Below, in pieces: positions 1 to 7,184 of a stretch of DNA of 11,898 nucleotides (position 1 is its first letter; every line of letters starts with the position of its first letter). The translations under genes and the position numbers were made by a program. The notes under the pieces were generated by a model. The model was not told the origin of the DNA and did not search any database. It was given only the letters and a program-made list of their open reading frames with translations. Origin of the DNA: Bacteroidales bacterium (GTDB lineage Bacteria; Bacteroidota; Bacteroidia; Bacteroidales; Lentimicrobiaceae); contig JALHHH010000074.1 in NCBI GenBank assembly GCA_022837485.1, positions 1 to 11,898 of the forward strand. Reading direction: 5' to 3'.

Positions 1-2
1 CT

Positions 3-80
3 TGTGTAAAGTGTAGGTTTTTCATCTTCTAAATTTTTAAGTTTCGCAACCTTAAATTTAGAAAAATCTCACTTTACACA
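3..80. repeat. Imperfect long hairpin, about 78 bp
   Basis: The outer arms 3-13 and 70-80 are a perfect 11-bp inverted repeat (TGTGTAAAGTG and its complement). The pairing continues inward with few interruptions: 15-22 pairs with 61-68 with one mismatch, and the A/T-rich stretch 27-41 pairs with 50-63 apart from two extra T residues. The loop is about 8-9 nt around TTTCGCAA. It may be the terminator of a gene lying left of the window, or the body of a small non-autonomous element; the truncated left edge prevents a decision. Confidence 0.6.
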
Positions 81-97
81 CTTTTTGGGATAGTATC
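70..97. mobile_element. Probable IS256-family terminal inverted repeat (element end)
   Basis: Read on the minus strand, the sequence starts GATACTATCCC and runs through an A-rich stretch to GTGTGTAAAGTG. This follows the layout I recall for IS256-family ends (GATA, then a few bases, then a CC, then an A/T stretch, then TGTGTAAA). The element would end at 97, and its body would lie to the left, mostly outside the window. The inner part of the same motif recurs in opposite orientation at 3-13. That could mean a miniature element of just over 100 bp rather than the end of a full insertion sequence. No transposase coding sequence is visible here. The resemblance is from memory, not an alignment. 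Confidence 0.4.
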
Positions 98-415
98 AAA
101 TACCCTGCTGTTTCGTCCGATAATAACTGAATGATATCAGACGCCTTTCGACGTATTAAATATGTGATACGTATACCTGGCTAAATAAAACATATTATTT
201 GGCATTTTCGCTTGACATGTGAAAAATTGAAGCCTATATTAGCACCGATTTTTCTGTTGTTGCGTGATGGCATCCGTAGAACCAATCCGCAGCAAGCTTT
301 GCCAATATCAGTAAATTGGGACTGACGGGGCGGAGCTGTATAAGCCATCATCAATTCAAATATTTCATATATGTTTTACGTGTTAATTATCAATATATTA
401 CAATAATTTAACGAA
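98..415. other. Non-coding leader upstream of the recombinase gene
   Basis: No open reading frame of note was found in these 318 bases. They hold a sigma70-like promoter candidate (212-240), an 8-bp perfect palindrome (ATACGTAT, near 170), and a short CCAAT/ATTGG inverted repeat around 302-318. The last 60 bases before the recombinase start are very A/T-rich, as is common before Bacteroidota genes. The stretch could hold the recombinase's own attachment site, but no paired core-site inverted repeat of the usual Xer type stands out. Confidence 0.5.
212..240 (+). promoter_or_regulatory. Sigma70-like promoter candidate for the recombinase
   Basis: TTGACA at 212-217 and TATATT at 235-240 are separated by exactly 17 bp, an almost ideal housekeeping promoter by the enterobacterial consensus. 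It points toward the recombinase gene and would give a leader of about 170 nt. Caution: the Bacteroidota primary sigma factor prefers a TTTG box and TAnnTTTG, and I found no good match to that form in this leader. The element may be fortuitous or may reflect promoter use in other hosts. Confidence 0.35.
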
Positions 416-2206
416 ATGAGAGCCTTTTTACCGGATTCCGGCAAAAGTAAGATCAGCATCAGGAAGATTGTTATTGACGGAAGTATCCGGATAGGTATTT
501 ATTTTGAGTACAACGACGAAATAAAGCAAAAAGTAAAGGAACTCGGGGCTATATGGAACAAAGCCCTGAGGTGCTGGCATATTGACTACACCCCAGGAGC
601 ATACTATGAATTTAAGAAGGTGTTTCCGGCACATACGGTAATTAAAGACTCAGCGTTTTCCGAATCAACACCGGCGCCTGGTTTGAAAAACAACCACGAC
701 ACTGCGCCCACAGCCGGATCCAACGGCGAAATCCCGCATCATGGCGATGTTTTGGGACATAATCTGCGTAAAGCGGATGACAAAAACGGAACCGGAGCTG
801 AGTTTATATCTTCCACAGGAAAGTACTGGGCGGTAAAAATTCCCTACCATGAGCAGCTCAGCAAGGGGATGAAAGCAATTAAAGGCGTCTATTGGAATAC
901 TTCGTATAAAGCATGGATGGTATACCGGCATGTAACCGTAAAAAAGCGTGTGGAAGCTCTGCTTGGGATGCCGGGACTGCTGCCGGATGACTATTGGACC
1001 AATACCGTTCCCGAAAATGTGGAGGAGATAATTGTAGTTGAAGTTCATGATGCCGACAAGCGTATGATTCAGGTACGACTTCCACGGGTATCATCGGTTA
1101 TCCAGGTTGTAAAGCGTTTTGCCGGAAGCCGTTACAGCAAATCGCAGGAATGTTATCTTTTGCCATCCAGTCCGCTGGTATATGAAAATCTGGTAAAAAT
1201 TGCTGCAGATTACGGCTTTGCGATAGAGAATAAATTGCCCGACACGTACCTGAATAAACGTTATACGCCTTCACGGCGAAAGGTGGAGATGGCACTAACA
1301 ATGGAAAAGGTAAGAAACCTGACTCCTCCGGTTGCCCGGGAATACGTGGATGCATTTACCGATCAGCTGCTTGCCACAAATAAAAGTGCAAACACGATAA
1401 AAACGTACGTTCATGCCTTTATTTCGTTTCTGCGATTTACCGGATACCGTGATCCTGGAGGCATAGAACGGAAAGAGATTGTAAAGTACCTTGGCAACAT
1501 GATTCTTCAGGGATTTTCACCTTCAGCAGCCAACAATTGTGTGAATGCGCTGAATATCTATTACAGCGAAGTACTTCTCATCCCTCATTTTGAACTTGAG
1601 CTGCCCAGGCCAAAAAAGGAACACAGGCTGCCGGTGGTTATTACCCAGGACGAGTGTATCGCCATTTTTAACAAATTAAGCAATCCAAAGCACAAAATGG
1701 TGCTTATGTTGGCCTACGGAACCGGACTCAGACGCGGCGAGCTTGTAAATTTAAAATGGGAAGATGTTCTTTTTGACGAATACAAAATTCACGTGCGTTC
1801 GGGAAAGGGCAAAAAAGACCGCATGGTAATGCTGCCGTATTCGGCAGTAGCTGCATTGCAATCGTACCGGGAGTTATACAAAAGCAATCTGTATGTATTT
1901 GAAGGCCAGTACAAGGGGGAGCCTTACAGTGCCCAGAGTGTTGCTGCGGTAATGCAAAGGGCCGTACAGGCGGCGGGACTCGAGAAAAAGGCAACGGTGC
2001 ATACCCTGCGTCATGCCTTTGCCACCCATCTTCTTGAAGCCGGCACCGATCTAAGGTTTATACAAGCACTTTTGGGTCATTCGAGTATTAAGACTACCAC
2101 TATTTACACCCATCTGACAAAAAAAGGCGTTGATAAAATTGAGAGTCCGCTGGATAAACTGATGAAGGAGCATAAGAATTCAGGAAAACCAGATGGAATA
2201 ATTTAA
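416..2206 (+). CDS. Tyrosine recombinase (XerD-like) with three N-terminal repeat domains
   Basis: A 596-residue tyrosine site-specific recombinase, expected to cut and rejoin DNA through a 3'-phosphotyrosine. The catalytic set is complete in residues ~405-580: R439 (TGLRRGEL), K464 on the beta-hairpin (SGKGKKDR), H529 and R532 (HTLRH), H555 (LGHSS) and nucleophile Y564 (TIYTH). A SAM-like core-binding domain spans ~300-395. The N-terminal ~270 residues are extra compared with the usual ~300-residue XerC/D. They contain three related modules (~22-72, 136-186, 216-270), each a short strand, a helix with K/V residues, and a W/Y-rich stretch (AIWNKALRCWHI; VYWNTSYKAWMV; a degenerate third copy). 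It lacks the insertion typical of integron integrases, so IntI is unlikely. G+C is visibly higher than in the downstream operon (one sampled 60-base row near 1000 is about 57%), suggesting separate ancestry. The start is the first in-frame ATG; no clear Shine-Dalgarno is present. Confidence 0.93.
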   Translation: MRAFLPDSGKSKISIRKIVIDGSIRIGIYFEYNDEIKQKVKELGAIWNKALRCWHIDYTPGAYYEFKKVFPAHTVIKDSAFSESTPAPGLKNNHDTAPTAGSNGEIPHHGDVLGHNLRKADDKNGTGAEFISSTGKYWAVKIPYHEQLSKGMKAIKGVYWNTSYKAWMVYRHVTVKKRVEALLGMPGLLPDDYWTNTVPENVEEIIVVEVHDADKRMIQVRLPRVSSVIQVVKRFAGSRYSKSQECYLLPSSPLVYENLVKIAADYGFAIENKLPDTYLNKRYTPSRRKVEMALTMEKVRNLTPPVAREYVDAFTDQLLATNKSANTIKTYVHAFISFLRFTGYRDPGGIERKEIVKYLGNMILQGFSPSAANNCVNALNIYYSEVLLIPHFELELPRPKKEHRLPVVITQDECIAIFNKLSNPKHKMVLMLAYGTGLRRGELVNLKWEDVLFDEYKIHVRSGKGKKDRMVMLPYSAVAALQSYRELYKSNLYVFEGQYKGEPYSAQSVAAVMQRAVQAAGLEKKATVHTLRHAFATHLLEAGTDLRFIQALLGHSSIKTTTIYTHLTKKGVDKIESPLDKLMKEHKNSGKPDGII

Positions 2207-2237
2207 AAAAGTGGTAAGTTTGTGAGGATATAAACGA

Positions 2238-2249
2238 GTTGTGTGCAAC
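2238..2249. repeat. Short palindromic box, possible cassette boundary
   Basis: GTTGTGTGCAAC has a 4-bp stem (GTTG/CAAC) around TGTG and lies 32 nt after the recombinase stop. Its GTT start and GC end loosely recall GTTAGCGGC at the right end of the attC-like hairpin (11801-11809). The two could mark the left and right limits of a cassette, but only five of nine positions match. Confidence 0.25.
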
Positions 2250-2303
2250 CCTAAAAAAACGACACGACCGACAATAAACGAATAGTAAAATGAAAGACAA
2301 AAT

Positions 2304-2388
2304 GCCAACGCTTCAGCAAAATCAAAAGAGCTGCATCCCCACGCTCAAAGCCAACGCAATGCAGCACATTTGCTTTTGCCCCAATGCA
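2304..2388 (+). repeat. Structured inverted-repeat element, copy 1 (upstream of hsdM)
   Basis: Two 21-bp arms, 2316-2336 and 2359-2379, are inverted repeats with 18 of 21 positions pairing. The 22-base loop is exactly CCCCACGCT, CAAA and GCCAACGCA. The outside of the hairpin is also bracketed by related nonamers: GCCAACGCT (2304-2312) on the left and a decayed CCCAATGCA (2380-2388) on the right. A second element of the same design lies after hsdR (11536-11620), in the same orientation judged by the loop motif. A T tract does not follow, so it is a poor intrinsic terminator. It is best described as a dispersed repeat or recombination-site candidate of unknown function. Confidence 0.75.
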
Positions 2389-2438
2389 CCGACTGACAAC
2401 AATCACGGTTCGACAGAACGACAAGGCATTTAAAAAAC

Positions 2439-2446
2439 TAACTTTG
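2439..2446 (+). promoter_or_regulatory. Bacteroidota -7 box for the hsd operon
   Basis: TAACTTTG matches the Bacteroidota -7 consensus TAnnTTTG and lies 30 nt before the hsdM ATG, implying a leader of roughly 25 nt. No convincing TTTG box was found about 19-21 nt upstream, so the promoter is half-supported. All six operon genes are probably transcribed from here, since no later intergenic gap exceeds 4 nt. Confidence 0.5.
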
Positions 2447-2476
2447 ACAATTAAAATTTAGCATAACAGACAACAA

Positions 2477-4009
2477 ATGAGTGAGAATTTAGAATTAGAA
2501 AAAACCCTTTGGCAAGCAGCCGACAAACTACGCAACAATATGGATGCGGCTGAATACAAACACGTTGTATTGGGTTTGATTTTCTTGAAGTATATATCAG
2601 ATGCTTTTGATGAACTTTACAACCAATTAGAAGCGACCAAACACGAAACGGGAGCCGACCCCGAAGACAAAGACGAATACACAGCCGAACGAGTTTTTTA
2701 TGTGCCACCACAAGCACGTTGGAAATGGCTGCAAGGCAGAGCTAAACTGCCAACTATCGGAAAAGATATTGACGAAGCAATGGACAGCATTGAAAGAGAC
2801 AATGCTGCATTGAAAGGCGTTTTACCAAAAGACTATGCCCGACCTGCACTTGACAAACAAAGACTTGGTGAACTTATTGACCTAATTGGCTCAATCACAT
2901 TGAGCAAAGGCGGAAACGGAAAAGGAAAAGATGTTTTGGGCTTTGTGTTTGAGTATTTCTTAGGTCAATTTGCAGATGCCGAAGGCAAAAAAGGCGGACA
3001 GTTTTATACGCCTGCCAGCATTGTAAAACTCTTGGTTGAAATGCTTGCCCCCGAAGCTGAAAAACGAGTGTATGACGGCTGTTGCGGAAGCGGTGGAATG
3101 TTTGTGCAAAGTGAAAAATTTATTGAAATGCACGAACACCGAAAAGGTAAAATTTCCATTTTCGGACAGGAAAGCAACCCAACCACTTACAAGTTGGCAA
3201 AAATGAATTTGGCTATCCGTGGAATTGATGCCAAAATTGAGTTGGGCGACACCTTGATGAACGACAAATTTCCTGAATTGAAAGTGGATTATGTCATTGC
3301 CAATCCACCGTTCAATGTTAGCGATTACAATATCAACAAAGCCGAAACCCACAAATGGAAATTTGGCGTACCGCCAACAGGAAATGCCAACTATGCTTGG
3401 CTGCAACACTTTGTGAGCAAACTTGCCCCTTATGGCACGGCAGGAATTGTTTTGGCAAACGGCAGTATGAGTTCTGAAATTGCCACCGAAGGCGAAATCA
3501 GAAAAGCAATGATTGAAGCCGACTTGGTGGATTGTATGGTTTCTTTGCCTTCGCAGTTGTTTTACAACACGCAAATTCCCGCTTGCTTGTGGTTTTTGGC
3601 TCGCAACAAAACCGAAACCACCAAATTCAGAAACCGAACCAATGAAGTGCTTTTTATTGATGCACGGGAATTTGGCACAATGATAAGCCGCAAACAGCGT
3701 GAACTAACAGACAACGACATTGTCAACATTGCCGATACTTACCACAAGTGGCGAAGCAAAGAGCAATTTGCCGAATACAAAGACATTGCAGGTTTTTGTA
3801 AGTCTGCCAACATTCAGCACATCCGCAAAAACAACTATATCCTGACCCCGGGGCGATATATTGACTTTAAGGAAGTGGAAGAAGATGGACAAGCATTTGA
3901 CGAGAAAATGCAAATGCTCACTTCTACCCTTTCAGAACAAATGCAGAAAGCGAATGAATTGGACGAAGCGATAAAAGTTAACTTAGAGAAAATTGGATTT
4001 TTAATTTGA
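2477..4009 (+). CDS. hsdM: Type I restriction-modification DNA methyltransferase, M subunit
   Basis: A 510-residue N6-adenine methyltransferase subunit that, with HsdS, methylates the recognition site from S-adenosylmethionine and, with HsdR, forms the restriction complex. An HsdM N-terminal helical domain spans ~5-140. The catalytic domain carries QFYTP (175-179), the SAM-binding motif DGCCGSGG (200-207; the second Cys replaces the more usual Ala/Thr position) and catalytic motif IV NPPF (276-279). A C-terminal TPGRYID segment (457-463) and a helical tail complete the usual HsdM layout. Length matches type IC enzymes such as EcoR124I HsdM (about 520). It is the first gene of the operon. The start at 2477 follows an A-rich stretch, typical of Bacteroidota, with no Shine-Dalgarno. 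The stop is 4 nt before the kinase ATG. It looks intact. Confidence 0.96.
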   Translation: MSENLELEKTLWQAADKLRNNMDAAEYKHVVLGLIFLKYISDAFDELYNQLEATKHETGADPEDKDEYTAERVFYVPPQARWKWLQGRAKLPTIGKDIDEAMDSIERDNAALKGVLPKDYARPALDKQRLGELIDLIGSITLSKGGNGKGKDVLGFVFEYFLGQFADAEGKKGGQFYTPASIVKLLVEMLAPEAEKRVYDGCCGSGGMFVQSEKFIEMHEHRKGKISIFGQESNPTTYKLAKMNLAIRGIDAKIELGDTLMNDKFPELKVDYVIANPPFNVSDYNINKAETHKWKFGVPPTGNANYAWLQHFVSKLAPYGTAGIVLANGSMSSEIATEGEIRKAMIEADLVDCMVSLPSQLFYNTQIPACLWFLARNKTETTKFRNRTNEVLFIDAREFGTMISRKQRELTDNDIVNIADTYHKWRSKEQFAEYKDIAGFCKSANIQHIRKNNYILTPGRYIDFKEVEEDGQAFDEKMQMLTSTLSEQMQKANELDEAIKVNLEKIGFLI

Positions 4010-4013
4010 AAAT

Positions 4014-6062
4014 ATGGCTCTAATAAATCAAACACTGAATGGATATACCTTCACCGAATTTATTGGTGCAGGTGGATTTGGTTCAGTATATAAGGCTACA
4101 AAAGATGGCAGCCTATATGCGATTAAGGTTTTCCGAGAAGATTACATACTTCAAGAATACAAGCAAAGCGGGCAAAACAACCGTATTCAGCGAGAAATTG
4201 ATATAATGAAAACCGTTAATCATCCTTACTTGATAAAATATGTGGATGATTTCAAAGGCAGTGATTTAAGTGTGCCATCTTACTTTTTGGTAATGGAATT
4301 TGCCGAAGGAGAGACACTACAGAAGCTAATTAAAAGGAATGCCCTTCAAAGCGAAGGACAAATCATTTCCATTTTTAAAAATATACTACAAGGTATCAAA
4401 GCATTACACCAAATCAGGGGCAATGATGATGGCAAAGGAATTATTCACAGGGATTTGAAGCCTGAAAATATAATTGTGAATGGAGATAAAGTTAAAATTC
4501 TAGATTACGGAATTTCTAAAGTAATTGACTATACAACCCTGACAAGTACAGGTAATTTTTTAGGCTCTCCGCTTTACTCATCACCTGAACAAATAACAGA
4601 CAGTAAAAATATTGACAAGAGAAGCGATTTATACACCTTAGGAGTAATTCTATATGAAATGTTAACTTCAAAAGTTCCTTATGAATTTAACAATCTTCCC
4701 GAGTTAATTGATAAGATAAAGAACGAAAACCCTATACCCCCAAGAAAATACTTTGCTGATATCAAAAACAAATATGAAAACATAATTTTTAAACTTCTTG
4801 AGAAGAATCCCTATCAACGTTATTTGAATATAGACGAATTGATTTCTGTCTTTGAATCAGATGAAGCAATTCCAAAACGTGAATATGATTTGAGTCCGAG
4901 ATTTGTGTTGCGTCTATGGAATGAAGGTTCCGCTTTAGACATATATTTCCAAGACCACAATGATAAATTGAATGTGGATTTTCCTGCAATCCACCAATTT
5001 CAACAGAAAAAGCTTTTACAGCGTATTCAGGGCACTGAATTTTGCACCATAATTGACCCTGAAACTGTTCGTTTCGCTTACGACACATATACGGACACAG
5101 TGGGGCTGAAAAAACTTCCATACTGTCCGGAAAATTTTGAAGTGATTACACCTGCCTATCTCAATTCATACAGAAAACAGCAGGAATACGTAAAACTTGT
5201 AATTGATGAAGAAGCTAAATTAGGTGCTGACATTTTTGTTTCTCCTTATCATTATACGCATAACACGAATGTGTTACCTACATACAAGCAAAATCCAGTA
5301 GAACAATGGTTTGATTTGGACATTAAGTTACTCAAAGAAGCCATTGATTATAAAAATTCAATACCTGAGTATGCTGACAAAAAACTTTATGCAGGTATAT
5401 GTATAAATAGCGGTAGCCTAACCGACAACCAATACAAAAATGACCTTCTAAACTATTATTCTGCCCACGAATGTGATGGATATATTGTGTATGCAGATGG
5501 TATTGATAAGAACACTACACCAGTTACTCTTTATCATTACATTGATGCACTATTGAAACTTCAAAGATTTACAGGGAGACCAGTAATTGCAGGACGTTTG
5601 AATAGCTTGGGATTGGGGCTTATTTCATTAGGTTTGGCAGGTTTTTCCGCAGGTGCAGCAAGGTTTGAAAGTTTTAGCGAAGAATTACACAAAGATAGAA
5701 CTCAAGGATTTAATCTTTACGAAAGGTATTATTTCCCTGAGTTGTTAGGTACCGTTTCCATTGAAAAGAAAAGACCGACCAGATTAAATCAAATTTCAAG
5801 TGTTTTGGGTGCTTGTCAGTGTTTATACTGCCGTGGTAAAGCAGCAGAAGATGTAATACAAGCACAGAACAATAAACTGCATTACATTCATTCGGTAACC
5901 CAAGAAGTAGAGACAATTAAAAACACTACGGACAAGCGAGAATATTTTTTAAATAGAATTGATGCAGCAATAAGAAATTATCAACGCTTGACAGCCGTTT
6001 ATAAGCGTGATGACTACAAACACCTTTTAGTTTGGAAAGAAGTTTTTGAAAATATAAGATAG
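4014..6062 (+). CDS. Ser/Thr protein kinase fused to a TIM-barrel-like, zinc-motif C-terminal domain
   Basis: A 682-residue protein. Residues 11-280 are a Hanks-type kinase: glycine loop GAGGFGSVYK (18-27), ATP-anchoring K38, probable helix-C E61, catalytic loop HRDLKPEN (145-152), DYG (164-166, in place of DFG) and SPE (190-192). All catalytic residues are present, so activity is expected. No transmembrane segment or PASTA repeat is seen, so it should be cytosolic. Residues ~290-682 are not a common kinase partner. They show alternating hydrophobic strands and helices (TIIDPET 345-351, DIFVSPYH 406-413, YAGICIN 459-465, RPVIAGRLN 522-530) ending in CQCLYC (601-606) with H623/H626. That order and the closing RNYQRL (654-659) recall tRNA-guanine transglycosylases, whose Zn site is CxCxxC plus His. 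The likeness is pattern-based and the His spacing is shorter (17-20 versus about 26). It lies 4 nt after hsdM and 4 nt before the next gene. G+C is lower than in the hsd genes. Confidence 0.88.
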   Translation: MALINQTLNGYTFTEFIGAGGFGSVYKATKDGSLYAIKVFREDYILQEYKQSGQNNRIQREIDIMKTVNHPYLIKYVDDFKGSDLSVPSYFLVMEFAEGETLQKLIKRNALQSEGQIISIFKNILQGIKALHQIRGNDDGKGIIHRDLKPENIIVNGDKVKILDYGISKVIDYTTLTSTGNFLGSPLYSSPEQITDSKNIDKRSDLYTLGVILYEMLTSKVPYEFNNLPELIDKIKNENPIPPRKYFADIKNKYENIIFKLLEKNPYQRYLNIDELISVFESDEAIPKREYDLSPRFVLRLWNEGSALDIYFQDHNDKLNVDFPAIHQFQQKKLLQRIQGTEFCTIIDPETVRFAYDTYTDTVGLKKLPYCPENFEVITPAYLNSYRKQQEYVKLVIDEEAKLGADIFVSPYHYTHNTNVLPTYKQNPVEQWFDLDIKLLKEAIDYKNSIPEYADKKLYAGICINSGSLTDNQYKNDLLNYYSAHECDGYIVYADGIDKNTTPVTLYHYIDALLKLQRFTGRPVIAGRLNSLGLGLISLGLAGFSAGAARFESFSEELHKDRTQGFNLYERYYFPELLGTVSIEKKRPTRLNQISSVLGACQCLYCRGKAAEDVIQAQNNKLHYIHSVTQEVETIKNTTDKREYFLNRIDAAIRNYQRLTAVYKRDDYKHLLVWKEVFENIR

Positions 6063-6066
6063 TACT

Positions 6067-6702
6067 ATGTTTAGATACGAAAGTGAAATGATACCAGTAT
6101 TGATTGACAACCTTTCCAAGGTTTTCAAAACAGAATACATTGCCACTGAATTCAGCACAGGAAATGGTGTTGCAGATTTGGTTTTTACAACTGAAATGAA
6201 TGATGAAGATTTATTTTTAAATGACTATGCGTTAATGTCTCTTTTTGTCAACCTGTTTCAACAGAATAAGCATATAACAACAAAGCAATTACAGAAAAGC
6301 AACCTAGACAAAAACAAGCTTAAGAAGTTGCTTATTCAACTTGAAGTGAATGATTTTATTGAATATGATGGTGAAGTGATAAAAAGGAATAGAAAGTACA
6401 AGGCTCACACCCGAAATTTATTATCAGTTGAAGCTAAACTAAATGATTGGAAATCGGGATTTTATCAAGCCTTGCGGTACAAGTTTTTTTCCCATCAATC
6501 CTATTTAGCCTATCCTGAAAAAAACATCCACCGAGTGGATTTAGACTTGCTTAAAGAGCACAATATCGGACTAATTTCGGTTGGAGAAGACAGGATTCGA
6601 TTTATATCCAAGCCTAAAACAGAGAAGCCCAAGGATTTAACATCCTACTTTTTTCTGTCTGAGCTATTCGCTCAGCAATTTAAAACAACGCAAGCAATAT
6701 GA
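6067..6702 (+). CDS. PD-(D/E)xK nuclease-like protein with an internal winged-helix-like insert
   Basis: A 211-residue protein of no named family that I recognise. It shows a split PD-(D/E)xK pattern: E28 in a helix/strand, D37 in GVADLVF (34-40), then ExK at E122-K124 (VEAK), followed by Q134xxxY138 on the next helix, the common fourth motif of this superfamily. Between D37 and the ExK motif, residues ~52-106 form a helix-rich stretch ending in a short hairpin (ITTKQLQ..., FIEYDGEVIK), which reads like a winged helix and could bind DNA. After the core, HRVDLDLLKEHNIGLISV (155-172) fits the final strand of such folds. The gene starts 4 nt after the kinase stop, and its own stop overlaps the next start (ATGA at 6699-6702), so translation is likely coupled. 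Low G+C, like the kinase. It may be catalytic or a structural relative; the metal-binding triad looks present. Confidence 0.8.
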   Translation: MFRYESEMIPVLIDNLSKVFKTEYIATEFSTGNGVADLVFTTEMNDEDLFLNDYALMSLFVNLFQQNKHITTKQLQKSNLDKNKLKKLLIQLEVNDFIEYDGEVIKRNRKYKAHTRNLLSVEAKLNDWKSGFYQALRYKFFSHQSYLAYPEKNIHRVDLDLLKEHNIGLISVGEDRIRFISKPKTEKPKDLTSYFFLSELFAQQFKTTQAI

Positions 6703-7184
6703 TACTAACCAATAACCAAACAGCCGAAATAAAAGGAGCTATCGCATCTGCATTAGAACGAGTTTACAGTCAGGACTTTTCTCTGATTGAAAGACGAGCA
6801 CACGAAAGGTCAATTTCTTTCAGGTTTGGTCTTTACTTTTCTGAAATCATTGAACTTACATCTTTTGGGGATGATGCCGACTTAACAATTGATGCGGAGT
6901 ATAACCGCAATCTGCATAACACGAAAAATATGGAAGGCTTTGAGGCCCCACAAGGGATTTTGCCTGACATCATTTTGCATCATAGGGGATTCAATGATAA
7001 AAACATTGTGGTGATTGAGTTCAAAGGCTATTGGAGCGGAAATGGCAGGGATGATGAAAAACTTCGTGGCTTTACACATCAAGAACAGAACGACTATCAC
7101 TATGGCTTGGGCTTATTCATTCGGCTTGGGCGGACTTTAGAAGAATGCGAATTGGTGTATTACAAAAATGGTGATTTAGAATGA
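6699..7184 (+). CDS. Small PD-(D/E)xK nuclease-like protein
   Basis: A 161-residue protein with a textbook PD-(D/E)xK arrangement: PD at 89-90 (GILPDIILH), a 16-residue gap, then EFK at 107-109 (VVIEFKG), and a helix with HQEQNDYHYGLGLF (127-140) where the Q/Y motif is expected. A conserved-looking HERS (35-38) lies in the N-terminal helix, and RLG follows the last strand. It is close to the minimum size for this fold, with no added DNA-binding domain, so it may act with the preceding protein or with HsdR. It overlaps both neighbours by ATGA (6699-6702 and 7181-7184). Cytosolic, no signal peptide. Whether it cuts DNA or RNA, or is a regulatory relative, cannot be told from sequence alone. Confidence 0.8.
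   Translation: MILTNNQTAEIKGAIASALERVYSQDFSLIERRAHERSISFRFGLYFSEIIELTSFGDDADLTIDAEYNRNLHNTKNMEGFEAPQGILPDIILHHRGFNDKNIVVIEFKGYWSGNGRDDEKLRGFTHQEQNDYHYGLGLFIRLGRTLEECELVYYKNGDLE

Noticed and set aside
416..2206. Recombinase as an integron integrase (IntI)
   Set aside because: The IntI-specific insertion between the beta-hairpin Lys and the HxxR motif is missing. The protein fits XerD-like recombinases better.
2304..2388. The hairpin as an intrinsic terminator of the recombinase gene
   Set aside because: Long imperfect stem, a 22-base loop with ordered nonamers and no following T run; the same design occurs after hsdR.
2290..2433. A 47-codon open frame starting ATGAAAGAC between the recombinase and hsdM
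   Set aside because: It runs straight through the inverted-repeat element, so its composition is explained by the repeat. It has no recognisable motif.
2960..3574. Long minus-strand open frames within hsdM, hsdR and the recombinase
   Set aside because: They lie opposite well-supported genes, lack domain motifs and are explained by codon bias of the sense strand.
4014..7184. The inserted module as BREX, PrrC or McrBC components
   Set aside because: No PglZ, BrxC-like ATPase, PrrC-type ABC ATPase domain or McrB AAA+ GTPase motif is seen in these three genes.
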